The translations under genes were made by a program, and so were the position numbers. Below, one piece after another: positions 26,626-34,333 of a stretch of 64,000 nt of DNA; within the stretch, counting starts at the first letter, position 1, and every line of letters starts with the position of its first letter. Origin of the DNA: Parasphingorhabdus flavimaris (GTDB taxonomy: Bacteria; Pseudomonadota; Alphaproteobacteria; Sphingomonadales; Sphingomonadaceae); NCBI RefSeq assembly GCF_013371215.1, contig NZ_JABWMH010000002.1:744001-808000 (forward strand), read 5' to 3'. Below the pieces are notes generated by a model. The model was not told the origin of the DNA, ran no database searches, and worked only from the letters and a program-made list of their open reading frames with translations.

Positions 26626-28026
26626 TCAGGCCGGCAAAGACAGCGTGGCTCGCAAACCGCCGCCTGGCCGGTTGGTCAGGACGATATCGCCTCCGTGATC
26701 CCGGGCAATTGCCCGCGCCAGCGTCAGGCCGAGTCCCGATCCGCCGGTGGCGCGATTGCGGGATTCTTCGCCGCGCAAGAACGGCTCGAACATCGCATCG
26801 ATTTTTTCGTCGGGGATACCCGGGCCATCGTCATCAACGATTATCATCAGCTTATCGCCGGACTTTTCCACAGAGATATCCGCAGCCTTGCCGTAGAGAA
26901 CCGAATTTCCGATCAGATTCCTCAGGGCCCTGCGAATCAGCGTCTCCCGTACCGTCGCGATCTGTTTTTCGCCGCGCTGATAACGAACCTGGTGGCCGAG
27001 ATCGGTAAACTCGTCGACCACAGTCTCGATCATCGACCGGATATCGACCGGATTTGACTGCTCCGACGATCTGCCGAGCCTGGCAAGCGAGAGAATATCG
27101 TCCAGCATCTGGTCCATATCCTCGATTCCGTCGACCATCTTTTCGCGCTCGATATCATCGTCGACATTTTCAATCCGGACCCTCAGGGCCGCCAGCGGGG
27201 TCCGCAGATCATGACCGATGGCTCCGAGCATGACATTTTTTTCGTTCAACATGTTGCTGACACGCCCACTCATATCATTGAAAGCGCGGATCAGTTCACG
27301 GGTGTCCGGAGGCCCCTGCTCTTCCAGCGTTTCGGTCTTGCCGGGCTGGAAGGAACGCGCTGTTGCGGTCAGTGTCTTCAACGGTCGCGAAATATAGCGC
27401 CCTAGAAGAACCAACGGGATCAGCATCAGAAGATAGGTGATGATCGTCTGGAACAATAAGGTCCTGACCAGCATAGGGTTACGCTCGCGAACAGCGGACG
27501 CGACGCTGATCCATTGTCCATCGTCGCGCCGGGCCGAGACGATTACAAAACCCTTGGTTTCCAGAGGGGTTGCCCTGCTCCCCATTGATCGATTGATCGG
27601 GTTGTCGCGCCACTTTCCCCGGTTCGATCCGATCACATGGCCGGTCATATCGGGCGTCAACCGCCGGACTTCCGCCGCGCGAATATCGGAAAATCCTATC
27701 CCCATATTGGAAAAAGCCTGCCCCGCCCGCGCTTCGAGTTCCGGCAGACGTTTCATATCTTCAGTAACAGCGGTTTCGGGGCCATATTTCAGTCGCGTCC
27801 CACGCCGACCGCCGTTCGCTCCACCTGCCTCACCCCGCCGATACGTGGATTGCCGCTCCAGAGCGAAAGCAATGCGGGCCACCGACGACGTCGAAGCCTC
27901 TAACAAATTCTGGTTCTGCGCCCCGCGATAGAGCAAGAAGCTGTTTACGCCCTGAGCAACCAGGAGCATCAGCGCGACGATCAGCAGCAACTGTCCTACC
28001 AGGCTATTGGGCCACAGGCGCTTCAC
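26626..28026 (-). CDS. Sensor histidine kinase, EnvZ-like, paired with the OmpR-type regulator
   Basis: 466-residue inner membrane kinase. TM1 is at about residues 9-32 and TM2 at about 188-209, leaving a periplasmic domain of about 155 residues that is rich in Arg, Gly and Asn. A HAMP domain follows, then HisKA IGHDLRTPLAALR with H272, and a HATPase domain (DDDGPGIPDEK, GGSGLGLTLARAIARDHGG). The start overlaps the end of the regulator gene (4 bp), so the pair is coupled. The EF-hand gene lies upstream in the same direction. The signal is not evident from the sequence. Confidence 0.92.
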   Translation of the reverse strand: MKRLWPNSLVGQLLLIVALMLLVAQGVNSFLLYRGAQNQNLLEASTSSVARIAFALERQSTYRRGEAGGANGGRRGTRLKYGPETAVTEDMKRLPELEARAGQAFSNMGIGFSDIRAAEVRRLTPDMTGHVIGSNRGKWRDNPINRSMGSRATPLETKGFVIVSARRDDGQWISVASAVRERNPMLVRTLLFQTIITYLLMLIPLVLLGRYISRPLKTLTATARSFQPGKTETLEEQGPPDTRELIRAFNDMSGRVSNMLNEKNVMLGAIGHDLRTPLAALRVRIENVDDDIEREKMVDGIEDMDQMLDDILSLARLGRSSEQSNPVDIRSMIETVVDEFTDLGHQVRYQRGEKQIATVRETLIRRALRNLIGNSVLYGKAADISVEKSGDKLMIIVDDDGPGIPDEKIDAMFEPFLRGEESRNRATGGSGLGLTLARAIARDHGGDIVLTNRPGGGLRATLSLPA

Positions 28027-28742
28027 AGCGATTTCACTTCACCGGCCAGCATATATCCGCCGCCCCACACGGTCTTGATGATTTCGGGATTTTTGGGATC
28101 GGCTTCAATCTTGCGGCGCAGCCGGCTGATCTGGTTGTCGACTGCACGGTCGAAAGCGTGGGCTTCACGGCCCTGGGTGATGTCGAGCAATTGATCGCGA
28201 TTGAGCACCTGACCAGCGCGCGAAACCAGCGCCAGCAGCATCTGATATTCGCCGGTCGAGAGAGAGACGTTCACGCCATCGGCGTCGATCAGGCTGCGTT
28301 TGTCACATTTTAGGGTCCAGCCCGAGAATTGATAGGCTCCCCCGGTCGCGCCGTTGTTGCTCGAGCCACCTTTCTCAGCGCGGCGCAATATGACCTTGAT
28401 CCGCGCGACCAGTTCACGGGGGCTGAAAGGCTTTGTGACATAATCATCGGCACCCAGCTCGAGCCCGATAATCCGTTCGGTCTCTTCGGTCTTGGCGCTG
28501 ATGAAAATCACCGGGATATCGGTTTTGTCGGTGACGAAGCGGCAGAGGCTGAGCCCGTCTTCACCCGGCATCATGATGTCGAGCAGGATGATGTCGAAAT
28601 CATAAGCATTGAGCAAAGACCGGGCGAGGCTCGCATCGGCGGCCTGCTGTACCTTGTATCCCTGTTTGATCAGATAATCCGCGAGAGGTTCCCGCAACGA
28701 CGCTTCGTCGTCGACCAGCAATATATGTGTCTTGTTCACCAT
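28023..28742 (-). CDS. OmpR-family response regulator
   Basis: 239 residues: a receiver domain (1-120) with acidic pocket D11/D12, phospho-acceptor D55 (IILLDIMMPGEDG), the conserved Thr/Lys switch region (FISAKT, DDYVTKPF), and a C-terminal winged helix (about 140-236) with QISRLRRKIEADPKNPEIIKTVWGGGYM. It precedes and overlaps the histidine kinase gene and follows the EF-hand gene by 107 bp. Targets are unknown; the EF-hand gene upstream is a natural candidate for autoregulation. Confidence 0.94.
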   Translation of the reverse strand: MVNKTHILLVDDEASLREPLADYLIKQGYKVQQAADASLARSLLNAYDFDIILLDIMMPGEDGLSLCRFVTDKTDIPVIFISAKTEETERIIGLELGADDYVTKPFSPRELVARIKVILRRAEKGGSSNNGATGGAYQFSGWTLKCDKRSLIDADGVNVSLSTGEYQMLLALVSRAGQVLNRDQLLDITQGREAHAFDRAVDNQISRLRRKIEADPKNPEIIKTVWGGGYMLAGEVKSL

Positions 28743-28773
28743 CGGATCAGCCTATCACAGGAAACGCAAAAAG

Positions 28774-28828
28774 GAACGGACCGCCAGCCAATTTGGGGGA
28801 GAAGGGGGAGATGGCTGACGATCCGTTC
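28774..28828 (-). repeat. Long imperfect hairpin between EF-hand and regulator genes
   Basis: GAACGGA (28774-28780) pairs with TCCGTTC (28822-28828), and inside it CAGCCA (28785-28790) pairs with TGGCTG (28812-28817), separated by a four-base internal loop on each side. The terminal loop is purine-rich. It could be an attenuator or processing site in a shared transcript; no T run follows. Confidence 0.45.
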
Positions 28829-28849
28829 GCGAAAAGAGTGGTTCAGGGA

Positions 28850-29455
28850 TTAACCGCCTCTTTTATTCCGTTCGCCCTTGTGGGCCTTGCGAGCAGCCTG
28901 ACGCTCTTCTTTGGTGATTTTGCCGTCTTTATTGGCATCAGCCTTGTCAAAGCGGGCCAGAGCTGCAGCGGTGAATTCGGCCTTGCTGATCATCTGATCG
29001 CCATTGGTATCGGCGGCGCGCATCATTCCCATGCCACCACGGCCACCACGTTTTCCGCGCATGCCCTTACCGCCGCGCTTGCCCTGCTTTGCCTGGGCTT
29101 CCGCCTGGCTCAGCTTGCCGTTGCCATCGGTATCGGCGCGAGCAAATCGTTCGGCCTTGCGCGCATCACGTGCCGCAGTCATTTCGGCCTGGGTCAATTC
29201 ACCATCGCCATTGCTGTCCATTTTGGCAAAGCGTTCGGCTTTTTTGGCGTCACGATCTGCCTTGGAAAGCTGGCCGTCACCGTTAACATCCATTCTGGCG
29301 AAGCGGGCGTCGAGCGACGAGGTCAGTTCAGCGCGGCTTATCGCACCATCGCCATTCGTGTCTGCCCGCATGCCGCGGTCACCCGGAGCGGCAACGGCAA
29401 TACCGCCCGCCATCAACAAAGCGGTAGCGCTCGAAATCAAAATTGCTTTTTTCAT
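28850..29455 (-). CDS. Exported EF-hand protein with six calcium-binding loops
   Basis: 201 residues from the ATG at 29455, chosen because AGGA lies seven to eight bases upstream and a signal peptide follows at once (MKKAILISS.. to AVAAP, about residue 23). The mature protein has EF-hand loops starting near residues 32, 56, 80, 108, 149 and 173, all of DxNGDG/DxDGNG type. A Gly/Arg/Met/Lys-rich spacer (about 125-147, GKRGGKGMRGKRGGRGG) divides four loops from two. It is probably a periplasmic calcium-binding protein. Upstream in-frame codons to 29596 exist but lack a ribosome site. Confidence 0.88.
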   Translation of the reverse strand: MKKAILISSATALLMAGGIAVAAPGDRGMRADTNGDGAISRAELTSSLDARFARMDVNGDGQLSKADRDAKKAERFAKMDSNGDGELTQAEMTAARDARKAERFARADTDGNGKLSQAEAQAKQGKRGGKGMRGKRGGRGGMGMMRAADTNGDQMISKAEFTAAALARFDKADANKDGKITKEERQAARKAHKGERNKRGG

Positions 29456-29733
29456 ATTCATGTTCCTCATATTCCAGTTCAGGGAGACGGTCTGTCTTTC
29501 CGTCATGAATGTCTTTCTAGTAGCCACTTGTCGCTGAACTTTGTCAGAACGGACAAAAATTGTCGCAAATTGTATCGGACGGCGCGTTTCGTTCATGAGC
29601 GTGCAAGATCACTGGACGGATTTGGCGTAAATCGCGATTTCGGCAATGGCTTCGGGTGCTAAGGCTCCCGAAATTGGGAATATCATTAACTTTTGCCGCT
29701 TCTCCGTCCCGTTCGGCCCGCAAATAACTCGAT

Positions 29734-29750
29734 GAACAATAACATTGTTC
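29734..29750. repeat. 17-bp perfect palindrome GAACAAT-AAC-ATTGTTC
   Basis: Seven-base arms are perfectly complementary around AAC, a shape typical of a dimeric regulator site. The left 13 bases, GAACAATAACATT, recur at 29869-29881, where the right arm is lost. Confidence 0.6.
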
Positions 29751-29868
29751 TTATCGGACAGCGGCGCGCAGCCATTAGAGCCTGCCGTCCTTTTCGTCTG
29801 CTATCCGCGGCCACGAAAGCCCGTGAAACCAAACAGCAACGATATTCTCAGCCCGTTTTATAGGCATG

Positions 29869-29881
29869 GAACAATAACATT
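29869..29881. repeat. Second copy of GAACAATAACATT
   Basis: Exact 13-base repeat of 29734-29746, 135 bp away in the same orientation. Confidence 0.55.
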
Positions 29882-29907
29882 ATGCGCTATTCTACCCGCT
29901 GCCCGGT

Positions 29908-29929
29908 GATTACAGAGCGCCCTGTAATC
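29908..29929. repeat. Hairpin 1: GATTACAG / CTGTAATC
   Basis: Perfect 8-bp inverted repeat with a six-base loop (AGCGCC). First of three stem-loops within 150 bp. Confidence 0.6.
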
Positions 29930-29972
29930 GGCTGAAAAGTGCGAAAGATTGCAAACAATAAAATTATGCTTC

Positions 29973-29998
29973 CCGCCAGTCCCTGGCCATTCTGGCGG
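29973..29998. repeat. Hairpin 2: CCGCCAG / CTGGCGG
   Basis: Perfect 7-bp inverted repeat with a 12-base loop that itself contains CTGG, allowing alternative pairing. Confidence 0.6.
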
Positions 29999-30016
29999 TG
30001 AGCGCGGGTATCCGCA

Positions 30017-30053
30017 ATTATCGGCGGATACGGGATGCTGATCCGCCAATAAT
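30017..30053. repeat. Hairpin 3: 13-bp stem ATTATCGGCGGAT / ATCCGCCAATAAT
   Basis: Twelve of 13 positions pair, with an 11-base loop. The one mismatch (C-A) becomes a G-U pair if the minus strand is transcribed, so the fold is fully paired in that direction only. This hints at a minus-strand RNA, as for the tRNA next door. Confidence 0.6.
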
Positions 30054-30575
30054 GAAGTGCAATGTTCTCATTGATATTGGTTTCTGGTGGGTCAGTTCTG
30101 ATTTTTGGACCCAAAAAGCGACTATTCATTACCACCAGATTAGCTCTTTTCCCGTCGGCAGCGCGATTGGCGACCGGAACCGCGCAAAATCGATACAAGA
30201 TAGTTATTTTCCGAAAACAATAATCCCATTGTCAGAAAACATAAGTTTATGGTTCGGACGAATTCCGCCTGAATCAGACAGAAATAACGCCAATCAGCAA
30301 ATTTCCGGATCAGAAATTGCCCGCAATTCGATGCGCTTTGGCTGGCCCGGGCGGAATTGCTAACTGCAACTTTAATCACCCCCAAAAAATGCCTGAACAC
30401 TTCTGAAAATCAACGTTCTTATATAGTTTCTGCTTTGCAGGAAGCGGCTATTCGATGCCGATTTTCTGCGCTCCAACCAATGACAAGAACTTTGCGCTTT
30501 CCAAAAAGTCGTCGCAGACAATAGGGATATTGTTCAAAATCGTCCCTTCCTGAGCCAGCCTGACTTCTACAACCT

Positions 30576-30590
30576 GCCGGCCAGGCCGGC
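30576..30590. repeat. 15-bp GC palindrome GCCGGCC-A-GGCCGGC
   Basis: Perfect seven-base arms around one A. It stands out in a low-GC neighbourhood. Confidence 0.5.
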
Positions 30591-30852
30591 CACCGCCCCC
30601 GATTCATTGCGGAGAAGTCTGTGTAAACCGCATAAATCCCCCGTTTTTGGCGATATGGGAGAAAAACTAACCTTTGGGTAACGTTTCAAGCGGGCATCAA
30701 GTCCGGGGCTGATTCCAAAGTCGCGGGCGCAGCCCATATCTCCCGATGTCACCAATCTCGACTATTCCGATCATGTGGTCGGAAATTGACGTTTTTTGGG
30801 CCTGAGGCACGGGATTGCTTCACAATTTCGATCGCTGATTATCGAAAAATCC

Positions 30853-30891
30853 AATGGAATCAGCGGAATTCGCACTCAATTAGATTCCATT
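30853..30891. repeat. Inverted repeat AATGGAATC / GATTCCATT
   Basis: Perfect nine-base arms separated by 21 bases, in the most AT-rich part of the gene-free region, about 140 bp beyond the tRNA 3' end. Confidence 0.5.
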
Positions 30892-31031
30892 ATTACTTAT
30901 TTTCAGCCACTTAGTGACAATATATCAGATACTATATCATTATCTAAAGCATGCATAGCGCTGTACTCACAGAAAAGTCTTTCAAATCAGCGATTTAATG
31001 CCGTAACCTCAGCAATGTCAGGAAGAAAAAT

Positions 31032-31105
31032 TGGAGCGGGTGAAGGGAATCGAACCCTCGTCGTAAGCTTGGAAGGCTTCTGCTCTACCATTGAGCTACA
31101 CCCGC
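31032..31105 (-). tRNA. tRNA-Gly, anticodon UCC
   Basis: A 74-base cloverleaf on the minus strand with encoded CCA. Acceptor arms GCGGGTG and CACCCGC pair fully. The D-arm is GCTC..GAGC. The anticodon loop is CTTCCAA with TCC at 34-36, and the T-loop is TTCGATT on a GAGGG/CCCTT stem. The anticodon stem has four good pairs plus a G-A end, seen also in related alphaproteobacterial glycine tRNAs. The gene stands alone between glpD and the gene-free region. Confidence 0.95.
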
Positions 31106-31130
31106 ATGTCCGGATCGACCGGATGGCCCG

Positions 31131-31159
31131 CTATTGCCACCGCTTTTGTGGTGCGTCAA
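31131..31159 (-). promoter_or_regulatory. Candidate promoter of tRNA-Gly
   Basis: Minus-strand TTGACG (31159-31154) and CAATAG (31136-31131) are 17 bp apart and the -10 lies 25 bp before the tRNA 5' end. Confidence 0.5.
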
Positions 31160-31174
31160 TCAGGAAAGGTCGAT

Positions 31175-32680
31175 TTAGGGCTTTGCTTTCCGGCTGCGCT
31201 GATCAAACCAGAGTGCGACCGCCCGTTTATCCGCATCGGTCATATGCAAGCCCAGTTTCGAACGCCGCCACAGCACATCGTCCGCCGAACAGGCAAACTC
31301 GCGATCGATCAGCCACAGGATCTCGATTTCGTAAAGGCCGGCACCAAATTCCTGTCCCAGGTCTGCCACAGTTTGCACATCCTCGAGAATCGATGCGGCA
31401 TCGGTGCCATAGGCTCTGACCAGGCGATGCAGGACCAACCGGTCGATAAAGCTCCACCGGCCGGAATATTGATCGACCAGCGCGTCAAAACCATTCGGTG
31501 CAAAATCCCCACCGGGCAGATGCGCCTCTTTGGTCCAGTCATCGCCGTCAACATCGAGCTCCTCAGACAAGGTCCGGATCGCTTGCAGGGCGAGCACCCG
31601 ATAGGTGGTTATCTTGCCGCCGAAGATCGACAGCACCGGCGCGCCATCATCATTGTCATAGTCGAATACGAAGTCCCGGGTCACCGTGGCTGCTGTCCGG
31701 CTATGATCGTCGAACAATGGACGGACACCTGAATAGTTCCAGACGATATCAGTGCGTTCAACCGGCTTCTCGAAATATTCGCTGGCGGCATCGCACAGAT
31801 AATCGATCTCGCTGTCGCTGATCTCGGCAGGCCCCTCGGCATAGCTCCACGGCTGGTCGGTCGTGCCGATCAGCGTATAATCGCCTTCATAGGGGATCGC
31901 GAAAATGATCCGGCCATCACGATTCTGGAAAATATAGCTATGGTCGCCCTCATATTTCCGTTTGACGACGATATGGCTGCCCTTGACCAGACGGAGCTTT
32001 GCGGCATTCCCGCTCTGGTCGTACATGGCGGTAACAGGATCTACCCATGGACCGGCGGCGTTGACCAGCACTCTGGCCTGCTCTGTGGTGACCGCGCCAT
32101 TTTGACGGATATCCAGATTCCAGCGATCGGCACCGCGCTTCAGAGCGATACATTCCGTCCGGGTCCGGATATCGGCGCCACGCTCGGCGGCATCGCGGGC
32201 GGTGAGCGAGACGAGCCGGGCGTCCTCGACCCAGCAGTCGGAATAGGCAAAGCCCTTTCTGAGCCGCTTTTGCAATGTATCACCGCGACGATCCTTCAGC
32301 AGGTTCACGCTCGAGGTCGCCGGCAATATCTCGCGGCCACCGAGATGGTCGTAGAGAAACAGGCCGAGACGCAGCAGCCAGGCAGGCCGCATGCCCTTGT
32401 CCACCGGCAGAACGAAGCGCATCGGCCAGATGATATGCGGTGCCGCACGGAGCAGGACTTCCCGCTCCTTCAGCGCCTTGCGGACGAGGTTGAATTCATA
32501 ATGTTCGAGATAGCGCAGTCCGCCGTGGACCAACTTGGTGCTCGCCGACGAAGTGTGCGAGGCGAGATCGTCGCGCTCGACCAGCAGGACCTTCAGTCCC
32601 CTGCCCGCTGCATCACGCGCAATTCCGACGCCATTTATGCCGCCGCCAATGATAGCCAGATCATACATCGGCACAGTCAT
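31175..32680 (-). CDS. glpD: Aerobic glycerol-3-phosphate dehydrogenase
   Basis: Membrane-associated FAD enzyme that oxidises glycerol-3-phosphate to DHAP and passes electrons to quinone. It has 501 residues from the ATG at 32680 (another ATG four codons later is possible). The FAD fold opens with DLAIIGGGINGVGIARDAAGRG, followed by SSASTKLVHGGLRYLE and the C-terminal DAO_C domain (RLVRAYGTDAASILE). It is divergent from glpK, so glycerol kinase and dehydrogenase probably share a control region. No glpF or glpR is in the window. Confidence 0.94.
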   Translation of the reverse strand: MTVPMYDLAIIGGGINGVGIARDAAGRGLKVLLVERDDLASHTSSASTKLVHGGLRYLEHYEFNLVRKALKEREVLLRAAPHIIWPMRFVLPVDKGMRPAWLLRLGLFLYDHLGGREILPATSSVNLLKDRRGDTLQKRLRKGFAYSDCWVEDARLVSLTARDAAERGADIRTRTECIALKRGADRWNLDIRQNGAVTTEQARVLVNAAGPWVDPVTAMYDQSGNAAKLRLVKGSHIVVKRKYEGDHSYIFQNRDGRIIFAIPYEGDYTLIGTTDQPWSYAEGPAEISDSEIDYLCDAASEYFEKPVERTDIVWNYSGVRPLFDDHSRTAATVTRDFVFDYDNDDGAPVLSIFGGKITTYRVLALQAIRTLSEELDVDGDDWTKEAHLPGGDFAPNGFDALVDQYSGRWSFIDRLVLHRLVRAYGTDAASILEDVQTVADLGQEFGAGLYEIEILWLIDREFACSADDVLWRRSKLGLHMTDADKRAVALWFDQRSRKAKP

Positions 32681-32702
32681 AGAGAAAGCTGAGATTTGCG
32701 CA

Positions 32703-32719
32703 ATGTTGCATCGCAACAT
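32703..32719. promoter_or_regulatory. 17-bp palindrome ATGTTGC-ATC-GCAACAT between glpD and glpK
   Basis: Perfect seven-base arms around ATC, 23 bp before the glpD start and about 75 bp before glpK. Position and symmetry suit the operator of a glycerol regulator, but the regulator gene is not in the window. Confidence 0.5.
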
Positions 32720-32794
32720 AGTGAGCCATCGACTGGCTTTTTCTTGCCTTTTGCAAGCCAGCTTATAGCGTGGCCGGGAATAAGGGAGCGGACG

Positions 32795-34267
32795 ATGGTG
32801 GGACAGCATATCTTGGTGATCGACGAGGGCACGACATCGACAAGAGCGATGCTGTTTGGCGTCGACGGAAAATTGCAGGGCTCACAGCAGGAGGCGTTGC
32901 AGCAATATTATCCAGCACCCGGCCTGGTCGAACATGACGCCGCAGAAATATGGGAAAAAACCCTGAGCTGCTGCCAGAAAATGATCGAGAAGGCCGGCGG
33001 TGCCGACAAGATCACGGCGATCGGGATCACCAACCAGCGCGAGACCGTTGTGGCCTGGGACAAAAGGAGCGGCGAGCCACTTGCCCGAGCGATCGTCTGG
33101 CAGGACCGGCGAACGGCGGGCAAATGCGACGCTCTCAAGGCGGACGGTCTTGAGCCGATGGTTCAGGAAAAGACGGGATTGCTGCTCGACCCCTATTTCT
33201 CGGGCAGCAAAATCGGCTGGATGCTGGAAAACTGGCCACAGGTCCGCAAAGCCGGAGACAATCTCGCGTTCGGCACGATCGAATCCTATCTCATCTACCG
33301 GCTGACCGGCGGTCAGCATGTTACCGACGCCAGCAATGCCAGCAGAACCATGCTGATGGCGCTGGATGGCGATGACTGGGACGACGAATTGCTCGCGCTG
33401 TTCGATATTCCCAAACAGGCCCTGCCGCGGATTGTCGACTGTGCCGGAGATCTGGGAACCACCGCTGTCGATCTCTTCGGCGGTCCGATCGCCATTTGCG
33501 GTTCTGCCGGTGACCAGCAAGCCGCAACCATCGGCCAGGCCTGTCTGGAGATCGGCCAGACCAAGGCGACTTTCGGGACCGGCGCCTTCATATTGACCAA
33601 CAGCGGAGACACGCCGCCCCGCTCGGAAAATCGCCTGCTGTCAACCATCCTCTATCAGCATCAGGGCAAACGTATCTACGCGCTCGAGGGATCGGTATTC
33701 GTCGCCGGGAGCCTGATGCAATGGCTGCGCGACGATGTCGGCTTGCTCAAATATGCCGGCGAGAGCGAAGAGCTGGCGCGTTCGGTCGACGATAATGGCG
33801 GGGTCTATCTTGTTCCCGCACTATCGGGGCTCGGCGCTCCCCATTGGCGGGCAGAAGCAACCGCAACGATTTCCGGCCTCAGTTTTTCGTCGAAAAAAGC
33901 CCATATCGCCCGCGCTGCGCTGGAATCGATGGCCTATCAATGCCACGATCTGAAGACCGCCTTTTCCGCCGATGGCGTCGACTGGCAAGGCCTGAGGATC
34001 GACGGCGGTATGGTCGCCAACGACTGGATGGTTCAGGATCTGGCGAATATCCTCGACATTACGGTGGAGCGGCCCGAGTTTTTCGAGACCACGGCGCTGG
34101 GAGCAGCGATGCTCGCGGCGGTCGGGGCGGGCCTATATCCCTCGCTCGAAGCGGCTTCGGTAATGATATCGGGTCTGGATGTGCACGAGCCTGATATCGA
34201 CCCCGCTACAAGGACCAGCAGGCTTGCCGGATGGCAACGGGCTATCAGTTCCGCTTTGGCCAGCTAA
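32795..34267 (+). CDS. glpK: Glycerol kinase
   Basis: Phosphorylates glycerol to glycerol-3-phosphate, the substrate of the divergently encoded GlpD. It has 490 residues from the ATG at 32795, which follows GGGAG by seven bases. FGGY-family marks are LVIDEGTTSTRAMLF (phosphate 1 loop), ITNQRETVVAWD, IVWQDRRTA, GSAGDQQAA, KATFGTGAF and the C-terminal ESMAYQCHDL / LRIDGGMVANDWM. A strong terminator follows immediately. Confidence 0.96.
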   Translation: MVGQHILVIDEGTTSTRAMLFGVDGKLQGSQQEALQQYYPAPGLVEHDAAEIWEKTLSCCQKMIEKAGGADKITAIGITNQRETVVAWDKRSGEPLARAIVWQDRRTAGKCDALKADGLEPMVQEKTGLLLDPYFSGSKIGWMLENWPQVRKAGDNLAFGTIESYLIYRLTGGQHVTDASNASRTMLMALDGDDWDDELLALFDIPKQALPRIVDCAGDLGTTAVDLFGGPIAICGSAGDQQAATIGQACLEIGQTKATFGTGAFILTNSGDTPPRSENRLLSTILYQHQGKRIYALEGSVFVAGSLMQWLRDDVGLLKYAGESEELARSVDDNGGVYLVPALSGLGAPHWRAEATATISGLSFSSKKAHIARAALESMAYQCHDLKTAFSADGVDWQGLRIDGGMVANDWMVQDLANILDITVERPEFFETTALGAAMLAAVGAGLYPSLEAASVMISGLDVHEPDIDPATRTSRLAGWQRAISSALAS

Positions 34268-34282
34268 CCATCGTCCAGGCAC

Positions 34283-34311
34283 AAAAAAGCCCGCTCGAAG
34301 CGGGCTTTTTC
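34283..34311. terminator. Bidirectional rho-independent terminator between glpK and petC
   Basis: A nine-base stem AAGCCCGCT / AGCGGGCTT with a CGA loop, an A run before and a T run after. It can stop both glpK (+) and the petABC operon (-). Confidence 0.9.
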
Positions 34312-34333
34312 TAAAAACTGTAGATTAACGACC

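Larger units (their letters stand above)
29456..31031. other. Gene-free, lower-GC region of about 1.6 kb
   Basis: No frame here has protein-like composition, a credible ribosome site or a recognisable product. The GC content looks clearly lower than in the surrounding genes, most of all at 30780-31030. The stretch holds many inverted repeats, listed separately, at 29734, 29908, 29973, 30017, 30576 and 30853, and a 13-bp direct repeat at 29734 and 29869. The 3' end of tRNA-Gly borders it. It may be a decayed island, a structured RNA locus or a long regulatory region. Confidence 0.6.

Noticed and set aside
28727-29662. Open frame antisense to the EF-hand gene and its flanks
   Set aside because: Repetitive Ala/Ile/Gly/Phe pattern is the complement of the repeated EF-hand loops; no start signal.
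29998-30363. Possible 121-codon gene in the gene-free region
   Set aside because: No ribosome binding site, odd composition, no recognisable motif, and it runs through the third hairpin.
30765-30796. Hairpin TTCCGA/TCGGAA followed by a T run near 30791-30796
   Set aside because: The T run starts several bases after the stem and no gene ends upstream, so I did not call a terminator.
30796-31419. 207-codon frame running across tRNA-Gly
   Set aside because: It crosses the tRNA and the 3' end of glpD on the wrong strand, so it cannot be a real protein gene.
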